Source: Paenibacillus spiritus (GTDB taxonomy: Bacteria; Bacillota; Bacilli; Paenibacillales; Paenibacillaceae). Taken from it: a stretch of 64,000 nucleotides of DNA. The DNA lies in NCBI RefSeq assembly GCF_008710135.1, contig NZ_VYKK01000015.1, positions 310,001 to 374,000 on the forward strand, in the 5' to 3' direction. The notes under the pieces are model-generated. The model saw only the letters and a program-made list of their open reading frames with translations. It was not told the origin of the DNA and did not search any database. Below are positions 49,724-57,910 of this stretch, in pieces; the first letter of the stretch is position 1; each line of letters starts with the position of its first letter. The position numbers were made by a program, and so were the translations under genes.

Positions 49724-51109
49724 ATGATGAATTCAAGACAGAAATGGCTGCTGCTGGCCGTCGGACTCGGCATCATGCTGAATCCGCTGAACTCTTCCAT
49801 GATCTCCGTTGCTCTGATTCGGCTTCAGCGAACCTTTGGAATGGAATATACGTCCGCTTCCTGGATTATCTTTGCCTTCTATATCGCAAGCGCCGTTGCG
49901 CAGCCCGTTATGGGCAAGGCAAGCGACGTATGGGGCTCGAAGCGGATATTTCTGGCAGGACAGACGATGGTATTCACCGCTTCCCTGCTCGCGCCGCTGG
50001 CTCCCGGCTTCGGCTGGCTGGTCGCTCTGCGCATCCTGCAATCTATCGGAACGAGCATGATGGCCGCAGTCGGAATGGCGTTGGTTCGCATTCATATCAG
50101 CGCCAAGTCCGGCGCAGCCTTGTCCGCACTGTCCCTCTTCCTGTCGGGCGCAGCGGCGGTGGGACCGTTCGTCGGCGGACTTCTGACCTATTGGGGAGGG
50201 TGGGAAGCCATCTTCCTCGTCAATCTGCCGCTGACGGCGGCCGGTTATCTGCTCGCCCGCAAGGTGGTCCCGGATGATGCGCCGCTTCCGGCCAATTCCA
50301 GACTGTCTGCGCTGCGCAGCCGGATACCGACACTGGGCATTCCGGGCATGCTTCTCTTCGCATTTGGACTGACCGCCCTGCTGCTGGGCATTCTGTCCGC
50401 CAAGTCTTCGGGACATGCCGGTCCGGCTGCGATTAGCCTGATGAGCCTGGGAGCCGTTCTGCTGATCGCCTTCGTTCGGCATGAGTACCGCTCTCCGTCG
50501 CCGTTCATCCCGCTTCGAACCTTCCATGAGAACCCGGCTCTGTACCGGGTGAATCTGGAATACGTGCTGGTCAACCTTCTCTATTACTCGCTGTTCTTCG
50601 GCATGCCGCCCTTCTTGCAGACGGTTCGCCGCCTCAGCGAGTATCAGACGGGCCTTCTCATGCTATGCCTGGGCTTATGCTCTCTCGCAGTCGCCCCCGC
50701 GGCCGGCAAGTGGGTAGACCGTTCCGGGCCCCGTCCCGCGCTGACCGGCGCCGCCGTCCTGATGACGCTGGGTTCTCTGTTGCTGACCGCGGTCACCAGC
50801 CATTCCTCGTTTCTAGGGATAGCGGCGTCTCTGGCGGCCTTTGGAGCTGCCAACGGATTGAACAGTGTGGCGATGCAGGCCGCCCTGTTCCGAAGCGCGC
50901 CGAAGACAATCATCGGCGTCGCCTCCGGCGTCTTCAATACGTCGCGCTATCTGGGCACCATCCTGGCTTCCCTGCTGATCGGCCTGGTTATGGGCGACCG
51001 GTTCACCGCGGCGGGGCTGCGCTGGCTGGGCGGGGGACTGACTGCCGTCGCGTTCCTGCTTCTGATCTTGAGCCGGAGACACCAGCCGGAGAAGGAAGAT
51101 GGACGTTAG
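49724..51109 (+). CDS. MFS multidrug/solute exporter (DHA2-like)
   Basis: 461 residues from ATG 49724 (GAGGAGG upstream); a longer frame to 49685 lacks an SD. About 12-14 membrane helices. Markers: LGIMLNPLNSSMISVALIRLQRTFG, MGKASDVWGSKRIFLAGQ, the motif-C-like GAAAVGPFVGGLLTYWGGWEAIFLVNLPL, and a central variable loop. This is the EmrB/QacA branch, proton-driven export of drugs or metabolites. Control by the divergent LysR is likely. Confidence 0.85.
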   Translation: MMNSRQKWLLLAVGLGIMLNPLNSSMISVALIRLQRTFGMEYTSASWIIFAFYIASAVAQPVMGKASDVWGSKRIFLAGQTMVFTASLLAPLAPGFGWLVALRILQSIGTSMMAAVGMALVRIHISAKSGAALSALSLFLSGAAAVGPFVGGLLTYWGGWEAIFLVNLPLTAAGYLLARKVVPDDAPLPANSRLSALRSRIPTLGIPGMLLFAFGLTALLLGILSAKSSGHAGPAAISLMSLGAVLLIAFVRHEYRSPSPFIPLRTFHENPALYRVNLEYVLVNLLYYSLFFGMPPFLQTVRRLSEYQTGLLMLCLGLCSLAVAPAAGKWVDRSGPRPALTGAAVLMTLGSLLLTAVTSHSSFLGIAASLAAFGAANGLNSVAMQAALFRSAPKTIIGVASGVFNTSRYLGTILASLLIGLVMGDRFTAAGLRWLGGGLTAVAFLLLILSRRHQPEKEDGR

Positions 51110-51118
51110 ACCGCAAAC

Positions 51119-51155
51119 GGGCTGCTATCCTTAAAGGACAGCAGCCCGCTTATTA
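51119..51155. terminator. terminator between convergent MFS and ABC-2-type genes
   Basis: GGGCTGCT / AGCAGCCC stem (51119-51126 with 51140-51147); an inner TCC...GGA can extend it. TTATT follows on the plus strand. Confidence 0.75.
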
Positions 51156-51192
51156 AGAGTTAAGGAAGAATCCGTTGGTTACACATGCACCG

Positions 51193-52362
51193 TTACATTT
51201 GCACGGACGGCACGCCTGCCGCTTCGGCTTCCGCCGCAGGAGCCTTCTTGGCCCCGGCCGGCTTCAGACTGTGAATGACCGTATTGACGAGCAGCGCCCC
51301 GGCTGCAAGCAGCGCCAGGCCTGTGAGGTACCCGGAAGTGCCACCGCCGCCAAAGAGGGTATTGTAATCCAGATGGACGCTGTAGAACATCGGCGAAATG
51401 TAGCTCATGAATTTGAAAAAGCCCGGCATCATTTCCTGCGGAATGGCCGCGCCGCAAGCGATGCTCTGAATCAGCACGAGCGGCATATTGATCAGCATGC
51501 CTGCTTGGCCGGCAAGGATGCAGAATATGCTCGTGAATTCAATGGCGGCGAACATCTCCAGCGAGTGCGTCAGCCAGGTCTTGATGAAGGCCTCAGCTCC
51601 GTACCCGTGAATGCCGAAGTAGATCGAGACGCCGACGAGCGGCACAATCAGCGAGAGAAGCACGTTGACGCCCTGAAGAGACAGGAAGGCTCTGCCTTTG
51701 CCGAGTTGGCCCTTCAGCTTGTTGAGCGCTCCGATGCTCATCATCGAATAAATCATGGCGCCTACATAGGAAGCCATGGACAGGAACATCGGCGCCATCA
51801 GGTTATGCATGCCTGCCGGCGGCACATGGGTCGAGATGATGTTCGGCGAAATCTTGTTCATCACGCTGTTCACCGTCTGTTCTGCCTGCTCCTTCGGCAT
51901 CTGCGTCTGCTCCAGCAAGGCCGTGAAGCTCTGGGTCTGGGTCTGGGCCACAAGCTGCTTGGAGATCTGATTCACAACGTTCTGAATGCTGCTTGTAATC
52001 ATCTGCGAATTGGACTGATTCACCAGGAAGTCCAGGTTGGCCTGTTCGCCTTGGGCGGTCATCTTGGCGGTAAAATCCTGCGGAATATGAATGACCAGCT
52101 GCAAATCGCGTTCATTCAGCTCCGTCTTGGCTTTCTCCAGCGACAAGCCGTCTACCAGCTTGAACGGCAAGTTCCCGCTCAGCTGCGCAGCCAATCGGGC
52201 TCCCGTCTCTTGATCCTCATTGACAATGGCAACTTTCAGATCCGTTACATTCTTCGGGACAGCGCTGTAGCCCCACATGAAGATGCTGATCATAATGATC
52301 TGGTAGAACAGCATCATGAAGGCACCGGCCATAATCCCCTTGTTCTTCAAAAATGATTTCAT
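51193..52362 (-). CDS. ABC-2/YhgE-Pip-like membrane protein
   Basis: 389 residues. One N-terminal helix (GIMAGAFMMLFYQIIMISIFMWGY) and a large external domain beginning NVTDLKVAIVNEDQETGARLAAQL precede five C-terminal helices. This is the YhgE/Pip/DUF3533 layout, related to ABC-2 permeases and to phage-receptor and type VII-associated proteins. The tail is Ala/Lys-rich. No ATPase is adjacent. The PadR gene upstream, in the same direction but with its own terminator, is a likely regulator. Confidence 0.8.
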   Translation of the reverse strand: MKSFLKNKGIMAGAFMMLFYQIIMISIFMWGYSAVPKNVTDLKVAIVNEDQETGARLAAQLSGNLPFKLVDGLSLEKAKTELNERDLQLVIHIPQDFTAKMTAQGEQANLDFLVNQSNSQMITSSIQNVVNQISKQLVAQTQTQSFTALLEQTQMPKEQAEQTVNSVMNKISPNIISTHVPPAGMHNLMAPMFLSMASYVGAMIYSMMSIGALNKLKGQLGKGRAFLSLQGVNVLLSLIVPLVGVSIYFGIHGYGAEAFIKTWLTHSLEMFAAIEFTSIFCILAGQAGMLINMPLVLIQSIACGAAIPQEMMPGFFKFMSYISPMFYSVHLDYNTLFGGGGTSGYLTGLALLAAGALLVNTVIHSLKPAGAKKAPAAEAEAAGVPSVQM

Positions 52363-52472
52363 TCTCCAACCTCCACTTTGGTATCTATAATACTCTGTCT
52401 AAAGTACACTGGTTAGATTATACTCCTTAAATTTAAGATGTCAATCGGCTTTCGTCCGAACCTTCCTCGCAG

Positions 52473-52509
52473 CAAAAAGGCCTTATCCGTCCAAATCCGG
52501 ATAAGGCCT
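52473..52509 (-). terminator. intrinsic terminator after the PadR gene
   Basis: AGGCCTTATCCG / CGGATAAGGCCT 12-bp perfect stem with an 8-nt loop, followed on the minus strand by TTTTT. Confidence 0.9.
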
Positions 52510-52526
52510 GGCATGTAAACGCCTCC

Positions 52527-53054
52527 TCAATGCGCTTTGACAATCTTCAAAAGCTCCTGAAACGCGGTCTTCTCTCTTCGCAGCCCTTCTTCCGAATATT
52601 GGGCCAGCAGCTGAATTTCTTCCTGGCTGATCGCTTCGGGAAACAGTAGGCGATGCGTCTCGATAAATGCAATCCGCTTCTCCAGCTTCTCAATCGTGTC
52701 CTCGATCAGAATCGCCAGCCTGTCGCTGTCGGCATGCTTGAGGAAGGGAAGCACGTGCGAGAGCGATTTGAGGTCCGTGCTCTTCTTGAAGCTTTTGTAT
52801 ATTTCGTCCACAAGCCCTTGGCGTCCTTTATCGGTAATGGCATACATCGTCTTGTCGGGACGGTTATCGGTGTGAACGACTTCAATCGGGCTTACATAGC
52901 CTTTCTTGACCAGGGAAGCAAAGCTGTAATACAGGGCGCCGTCCGTAATGCTGACCACCTGATCCAGATTGTAGCGAAGCATCAGCTTCTTGATCTCATA
53001 GGGATGGCTGCTCTTGTCCCAAAGCATGCCCAGCACGGCAATCTGAAGAGACAT
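52527..53054 (-). CDS. PadR-family regulator
   Basis: 175 residues. N-terminal winged helix: LQIAVLGMLWDKSSHPYEIKKLMLRYNLDQVVSITDGALYYSFASLVKKGYVSPIEVVHTDNRPDKTMYAITDKGRQGLVDEI. The C-terminal helical dimerisation part is LAILIEDTIEKLEKRIAFIETHRLL. PadR repressors often control adjacent efflux or ABC-2 genes, which fits the membrane-protein gene downstream. The terminator between them implies separate promoters. Confidence 0.9.
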   Translation of the reverse strand: MSLQIAVLGMLWDKSSHPYEIKKLMLRYNLDQVVSITDGALYYSFASLVKKGYVSPIEVVHTDNRPDKTMYAITDKGRQGLVDEIYKSFKKSTDLKSLSHVLPFLKHADSDRLAILIEDTIEKLEKRIAFIETHRLLFPEAISQEEIQLLAQYSEEGLRREKTAFQELLKIVKAH

Positions 53055-53122
53055 ATTTGTATCTCCTTGGTTGTTATTTCGGGGCCTGAACCTCTACCTA
53101 ACGTAACATAAAGGGGGATAAA

Positions 53123-53160
53123 TGAAAAGGCTGCCTCTTCCATGTCGAAAGAAGCAGCCT
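53123..53160 (-). terminator. terminator after the HesB-like gene
   Basis: AGGCTGC / GCAGCCT stem (53128-53134 with 53154-53160), then TTTTCATTT on the minus strand. It lies 30 bp after the stop. Confidence 0.75.
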
Positions 53161-53189
53161 GTCCCGATGGGCAGTGAGTAACAGCGGCC

Positions 53190-53510
53190 CTAAGGCCGCA
53201 AGTCTTTCACCCGGATATTCACGCCGAACCAGGTTCCGTCGCTGGACAGCGAATAGGACGGATAGTCCGGATCGGCCCGCAGACGCATCTCTTCGTCGAA
53301 TTGGCTCTCCTGCTGCCGGTCCACGACGAAGGCCAACGGCTCCTCCTGAATCCGGATATCGGTCGGATACGGCTCTTCCACGATCTGAATAACCAGCACG
53401 CCGTTGCAGCCGCAATCCTCCGTATCGTAATACAGCTTGAATATCCCCGGTCGTCCTTTCAGGCTGTGTCGGAGACGCTCTTCGGTCAAGGTATCCAGCT
53501 CAATGCGCAT
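53190..53510 (-). CDS. HesB/IscA-like iron-sulfur biogenesis family protein
   Basis: 106 residues from ATG 53510 (GAGGGAG upstream). The fold pattern is of the small HesB-like group (YqkB type): LTEERLRHSLKGRPGIFKLYYDTEDCGCNGVLVIQIV. Only the CGC pair is present and the C-terminal CGCG pair of true IscA is absent. The C-terminal half is a beta-rich extension. Iron-sulfur or iron binding is uncertain. Confidence 0.75.
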   Translation of the reverse strand: MRIELDTLTEERLRHSLKGRPGIFKLYYDTEDCGCNGVLVIQIVEEPYPTDIRIQEEPLAFVVDRQQESQFDEEMRLRADPDYPSYSLSSDGTWFGVNIRVKDLRP

Positions 53511-53613
53511 ACGCTCTCGCTCCCTCTTCGTTCGTGTAGTGTTCACCGAGTATAGGATGAACAATTCTCTGATGCGTGTGACAGGAGTCACTCCAATTGT
53601 GACAAAAGCCTCT

Positions 53614-54501
53614 TCACGACTCCGAAGCCGCGCCGATGAATTTCAGGATGGCGTCCAGGTTCTGGCGCGGCGCCCCGGCCAGAAGATCGCCCTTCTCCGC
53701 AAGCCGCGCTCCGATGCTGCCCAGATGGAAGGCGCGCGGATCTGCGCCGCCCCGCACTTCCTCCCAGGTCAGCGGCGTGCTGATCGTCGCCTCTTTCCGC
53801 CCGCGCGGCGTATACGGCGCCGCAAGGCTTTTGCCGGCAGCCTGCTGGACATAATCGACGTAATACCGTCCCTGTCTGTCCTTCAGCCGGCGCTCGGTGG
53901 TAAAGAGCTTCGGGTATTTATCCTCCAAATAGTGACCCATGAACCCTCCGAGCCGGTGCAGCTGGCCGAATGAATAGCCTTCCGTCAGCGGAATGAGAAT
54001 CTGTACCCCGTCCGCCCCCGACGTCTTCGGCACCGAAGACAGCCCCAGACCCTCCAGCGTATCGCCGATCCGCGAGACCGCCTCCATCACGCCCGCTTCG
54101 CGGCCTTCGCTGGGGTCGATATCCAGCACCCATTCCGCGGCGTCGCTTCTTCCGATCCGGTCGAAGGAAGGGTGGAATTCCAGCGCTCCCAGATTGCCCA
54201 GCCACAGCAGGGTCGGCAGCGAATCGAGATGCACGTACCGCACTCCGTTATATTCCGCCGTTGAGACAAACTCAGGCAGCGGGGAAGGCGCGTTCTTCTG
54301 GTAGAAGTGTTTCTCCTCCACCCCGCCGGGATAGCGGATTGTAGTCAGATACCGGTCCCGGCAGTAGGGGATCAGATAAGGGGCAAGCTCCACCAGGGCG
54401 CGCAGATAATCCGCTTTGCGGATGCCTGCAAGGGGCCAGAGTATTTTGTCGGGATGGGTCATTTCGATGAGATGTCCTTCCACTTCCAGCGTGACGTTCA
54501 C
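53614..54501 (-). CDS. LigD-type polymerase/primase of the NHEJ system
   Basis: 295 residues of archaeo-eukaryotic primase fold. Family markers: MTHPDKILWPLAGIRKADYLRAL, RYPGGVEEKHFYQKNAP, catalytic Asp pair in WVLDIDPSEGREAGV, SGADGVQILIPLTEGYSFGQL and the RGRKEATISTPLTWEEV Arg-Lys loop. It fills gaps and adds ribonucleotides at double-strand breaks. A separate polypeptide here, its start overlaps the ligase stop by 4 nt. Confidence 0.93.
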   Translation of the reverse strand: MNVTLEVEGHLIEMTHPDKILWPLAGIRKADYLRALVELAPYLIPYCRDRYLTTIRYPGGVEEKHFYQKNAPSPLPEFVSTAEYNGVRYVHLDSLPTLLWLGNLGALEFHPSFDRIGRSDAAEWVLDIDPSEGREAGVMEAVSRIGDTLEGLGLSSVPKTSGADGVQILIPLTEGYSFGQLHRLGGFMGHYLEDKYPKLFTTERRLKDRQGRYYVDYVQQAAGKSLAAPYTPRGRKEATISTPLTWEEVRGGADPRAFHLGSIGARLAEKGDLLAGAPRQNLDAILKFIGAASES

Positions 54502-55406
54502 AGCGGAATCCCCTCCAGTTCCAGCAGCTTGGGATGGCGCAGCAGGCCTACCTCCGTCCGTTCCCGCCCAGTAACCGTAACGGCGAGCGGATGGCGAAGC
54601 CAGCGGATGACCGTCCCCCGGAGCCCTTCGGGCAGCGCCCCCGGGAAGTAATCGTGCGCGGAGCCGTCCATCTCCAGCCGGGCCAGCTGCGACTTGGCCG
54701 CTTCGTTCAGTCCGGAGGAAATCCGGCCGAAGTAGCGCCCCTCCCGGATCATGGCCAGGCTCGAGAGCCGGCCTTCCTTGTAGAGCACCGCCACCGCCTG
54801 CGCCTCATAGCGAAAAGACAGCTTGCGCTTGTACCAGTCGCCATGCTCCTTGCCCTCCCGGTAAGGGCTGGTTCTCCGTTTCGCAATGACGCCTTCCCAG
54901 CCGTGCTCCTCCACCCACCTCCAGAGCGCCGCCCCGTCCTCCAGACTGTCCGCGACAAAAAAAGGCGGCCCCCAGCCTGCGGCAAGGGCCTGAAGACGCC
55001 GGTTGCGCTCTTCCCAGGGAAGCCCGCGCAGATCCTCCCCCTGCTCGTACAGAAGGTCGAACAGCACGAACTGGACCGGGCTGCGCCGGGCGGCCTCCGC
55101 GATGGCGCCGGGGTCCTGCTGCTTGTCGCGCTTCTGCATCTGCTGAAAGCTGGGCCGTCCCGTGGCCGGGTCCAGAATCACGGCTTCGCCGTCGAGTACC
55201 AGGCGGCCCGGAAGCCGGGCCAGCGCCTTGGTCAAATCGGGATAGACGGCGCCCTTGGGCCGCATTTTTTTGGACCACAGCGCCGCCCGGCCTTCCTGCA
55301 CCGCCGCAATCATCCGAAAGCCGTCCCATTTGAGCTGGTACGCCCATTCCGGGCCCGCCGGCAGCTCCGGGACCAGGATGGGCGACATCGGCACAAAAGC
55401 CTGCAC
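54498..55406 (-). CDS. ATP-dependent DNA ligase of the NHEJ system
   Basis: 302 residues. The adenylation motif KxDG is in AYQLKWDGFRMIAAVQ; further nucleotidyltransferase motifs are LVLDGEAVILD, FVLFDLLYEQGEDL, WEGVIAKRRTSPYREGKEHGDWYKRKL. The C-terminal OB domain follows (VLYKEGRLSSLAMIREGRYFGRISSG). It seals broken ends brought together by Ku. Begins 3 bp after the ku stop. Confidence 0.93.
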   Translation of the reverse strand: MQAFVPMSPILVPELPAGPEWAYQLKWDGFRMIAAVQEGRAALWSKKMRPKGAVYPDLTKALARLPGRLVLDGEAVILDPATGRPSFQQMQKRDKQQDPGAIAEAARRSPVQFVLFDLLYEQGEDLRGLPWEERNRRLQALAAGWGPPFFVADSLEDGAALWRWVEEHGWEGVIAKRRTSPYREGKEHGDWYKRKLSFRYEAQAVAVLYKEGRLSSLAMIREGRYFGRISSGLNEAAKSQLARLEMDGSAHDYFPGALPEGLRGTVIRWLRHPLAVTVTGRERTEVGLLRHPKLLELEGIPL

Positions 55407-55409
55407 GGC

Positions 55410-56273
55410 CTAAGCTCCGGTCCGCTTACTATGCGGCTTGCGCCGTTTCTCCGGCTTCTTGGCGCCGCCGGCGGACGAGGAAGCGCTCTTGTCAGTGTGG
55501 TCGGAGGGCTGAAGCTGCTTCAGGCTGGCTTGAAGAGCATCCATCAGATCCAGCACATTCGTTACTTTCACTTCCGGGGCGACTTTGACTTCCTTGCCCT
55601 CGATCTTGTCTTCGATCGCTTCCATCAGGCGCTCCCGGTATTCATCCTTGTATTTCTCGGGCTCGAAGCTGCCGGTCAGCTGGTCGATCAGCATGCGGGC
55701 CATATCCAGCTCCCGGCGGTCCACCTTCTCGGCTTCCGGCAGGTTCGGGATTTCCTTGCGGTCGCGGATCTCTTCCGCGTAGAACATGGTCACGAGCGAC
55801 AGCACGTCGCCGACGACGCGCACCGCCGCAAGGCTGCTCTTCTGGCGGATCGTGACATTGGCGATCCCGATCTTCTTCGTGGACTTCAGCGCCTCGACCA
55901 GCAGCCTGTAGGCATGCGCGCCGGTCTCTTCGGGCGACAGATAATAGGTGCGCTGATAGTAGATCGGGTCAATCTCGGCCAGATCGACAAAATCCAAAAT
56001 GCGGATTTCACGCGAAGTCTCCGAGGCCAATTCATCCAGTTCTTCTTTGTCAAAGGTGACGTAGTGTCCTTCTTCATATTCATAGCCTTTGACGATATCC
56101 TCCCAGGCGACTTCCTGTTCGCACTTGGGACACGTCCGGCTGTAGTGGATCGGTTCGTTGTGCTTGCGGTGAATCATCCGCAGCGGAATATCATTGTCAT
56201 GCGTAGCGGTATACATTTTGACGGGAACGTTGACCAGCCCGAAGCTGACCGCTCCCTTCCAGATCGTCTGCAT
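55410..56273 (-). CDS. ku: Ku protein, NHEJ end-binding
   Basis: 287 residues from ATG 56273 (AAGGAGGCGAACGGGC before it). QTIWKGAVSFGLVNVPVKMYTATHDNDIPLRMIH is the canonical start. Core beta-barrel ring follows (GYEYEEGHYVTFDKEELDEL, IDPIYYQRTYYLSPEE), with a zinc-knuckle-like CPKCEQEV and the C-terminal Lys-rich tail (KKPEKRRKPHSK) that contacts DNA and the ligase. First gene of ku-ligase-polymerase. Such operons are commonly under forespore control in Bacillus; I see no clear sigma-G element here. Confidence 0.95.
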   Translation of the reverse strand: MQTIWKGAVSFGLVNVPVKMYTATHDNDIPLRMIHRKHNEPIHYSRTCPKCEQEVAWEDIVKGYEYEEGHYVTFDKEELDELASETSREIRILDFVDLAEIDPIYYQRTYYLSPEETGAHAYRLLVEALKSTKKIGIANVTIRQKSSLAAVRVVGDVLSLVTMFYAEEIRDRKEIPNLPEAEKVDRRELDMARMLIDQLTGSFEPEKYKDEYRERLMEAIEDKIEGKEVKVAPEVKVTNVLDLMDALQASLKQLQPSDHTDKSASSSAGGAKKPEKRRKPHSKRTGA

Positions 56274-56496
56274 GCCCGTTCGCCTCCTTCGGTTCGCTCT
56301 TTGTACATTCATTAACCGAAGCGGCAAGGCGGCAATCAAGCGGCGTGGCGGGTCATTTCCGGAATTGTCATCATTTTGTTCAAAATTTAATTAAAAATCG
56401 GTTTCAAAACGGCGTACACTGGAATCAAGACAACTTAGTGAAAGCGGGTCGAGGCATCTGAAAGACGAATTATTCGAGCGGACGGCAGCCGATCTG

Positions 56497-56943
56497 GTGA
56501 GCCGTTCCCGCCAAAACATACCGGTGGTCATTGAGCCCCGCTTCCCCGGCAAGCGGCTGGTTGGAGGCAAATACCATTTGGACAGCCACACGGTCTTCTT
56601 GTACAAGGCATCGATTGTTGCCCAGTGCGTCCGGCTGTTCGGTTCGACGGAGCGGTTGAAGGAATATATCGAGGTAGTTCTTGCCCATGAACTGGGCCAT
56701 GCCCAGGACCGGGAGCTTCCCGGTCTGGCGGATGCCCTGGACGGCCCGCTTACGGAACGGGAAGAAGCCGGGATTCGCCTGCGCATCGAGGAGAATGCCT
56801 GGCAGTATGCGCAGGCTCTCCTCTGGGATGCCGATCCGCTTCTGATCGGCCGGATTATTGACGAATCGCTTGCCGGCTACCGGGAGCAGATACAGCTTCA
56901 ACCGGAGTCCGATCATCCCTCCTCCCTTCGCGGAATAGGCTGA
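56497..56943 (+). CDS. zinc-metallopeptidase-like protein with HExxH
   Basis: 148 residues from GTG 56497. The frame is open back to 56395, and a CTG at 56458 with GAGG before it could be the true start (LKDELFERTAADLV...). The motif EYIEVVLAHELGHAQD contains HELGH, and a downstream Glu in RIEENAWQYAQ could be the third ligand. No signal peptide or membrane helix is seen. Length and motif recall short M48/DUF-type peptidases; substrate unknown. Confidence 0.65.
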   Translation: MSRSRQNIPVVIEPRFPGKRLVGGKYHLDSHTVFLYKASIVAQCVRLFGSTERLKEYIEVVLAHELGHAQDRELPGLADALDGPLTEREEAGIRLRIEENAWQYAQALLWDADPLLIGRIIDESLAGYREQIQLQPESDHPSSLRGIG

Positions 56944-56977
56944 TGCATACCGCCTAAGGAGGATATACATCGAGTAT

Positions 56978-57240
56978 TTATGATTCCCAAACCCGCAGCT
57001 GCTTGCCGCTATTGCGCAGCATGCCAAGGTATTCATCCTCAGGCTGGAGCAGGGACTGCATCCGGCCTGCGACCTTCCCAAGCTGCTCTCTGCCGTCAAT
57101 CGCCGCTGCGAATAAGGCCTTGTCGATGTAAAAGCAGTTCCAGCCGCTCGCGGCTCTCTTCCACCTGCCTGGCGAATCCTGCGATTTGCCGGGCTTTTTT
57201 TGCTCCGGATAGTCCTAGTCTCCTTCTTGTCCGAATAAAC
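56978..57240 (-). pseudogene. small frameshifted ORF
   Basis: The minus strand reads coherently as helical protein in two frames: ARQIAGFARQVEESRERLEL, then after one extra base FYIDKALFAAAIDGREQLGK and VAGRMQSLLQPEDEYLGMLRN to a TAA at 56978. The switch is near 57128. An SD-like AAGAAGGAG lies upstream at about 57225, but no good start codon follows. Probably a decayed small gene; family not recognised. Confidence 0.4.
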
Positions 57241-57265
57241 TGGGTTACAAAAGGAGGAGGACATC

Positions 57266-57898
57266 ATTCAGATCTTCATGGGTTACATTCTGCTGGGGCT
57301 CTCGCTCTCCGCTCCGATCGGCCCGATCAATGCCGCCCAACTGGACAAGGGCCTCCGCGGCGGATTCTGGCATGCCTGGCTGGTCGGTCTCGGAGCGATC
57401 TGCGCCGATCTGATCTACATGCTGCTGGTCTATTTCGGAATGATTCACCTGCTGGACTCTCCGTATGTCAAAGCGTTTCTCTGGCTCTTCGGATTCTTTG
57501 TGCTGGTGTATACCGGAGTGGAGAGCATCCTGAAGGCCCGGCAGCTCCGGGAAGTCCGGGCGCGGGACCCTCAGGTGTCGCTGCTGGGTTCCTACGTCTC
57601 CGGCTTTCTGATGTCGCTGTTCAATCCGCTGTCCATCCTCTTCTGGCTCGGCATTTATGGTTCGGTACTGGCCAAGGCCGCCGCCGAGTATCCGATGGAA
57701 GAGCTGCTGGTCCACAGCGGCGGCATCGTGCTGGGCATTCTGCTCTGGGATATCTCGATGGCTGCGGCTTCCAGCCTGTTCCGCAGAATCATGACCCCGG
57801 GCGTTCTGCGGGGAATCTCCGTCCTCTCCGGGCTGTCTCTGGTGGGATTCGGCCTTTATTTCGGCGTCCAAGCCGCCCGGATGCTCTTTCTTGTCTAG
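57266..57898 (+). CDS. LysE/RhtB-family amino-acid exporter, probable ATT start
   Basis: About 210 residues with six membrane helices: GYILLGLSLSAPIGPINAAQLDKGLRGGFWHAWLVGLGAICADLIYMLLVYFG is the RhtB/LysE signature. The first ATG (57278) is 17 bases after a very strong AAGGAGGAGG, too far. The in-frame ATT at 57266 is at ideal spacing and gives (M)IQIFMGYILLG, the usual family N-terminus. It exports amino acids or related metabolites; substrate unknown. Confidence 0.85.
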   Translation: MQIFMGYILLGLSLSAPIGPINAAQLDKGLRGGFWHAWLVGLGAICADLIYMLLVYFGMIHLLDSPYVKAFLWLFGFFVLVYTGVESILKARQLREVRARDPQVSLLGSYVSGFLMSLFNPLSILFWLGIYGSVLAKAAAEYPMEELLVHSGGIVLGILLWDISMAAASSLFRRIMTPGVLRGISVLSGLSLVGFGLYFGVQAARMLFLV

Positions 57899-57910
57899 CC
57901 GTCACCCGGC

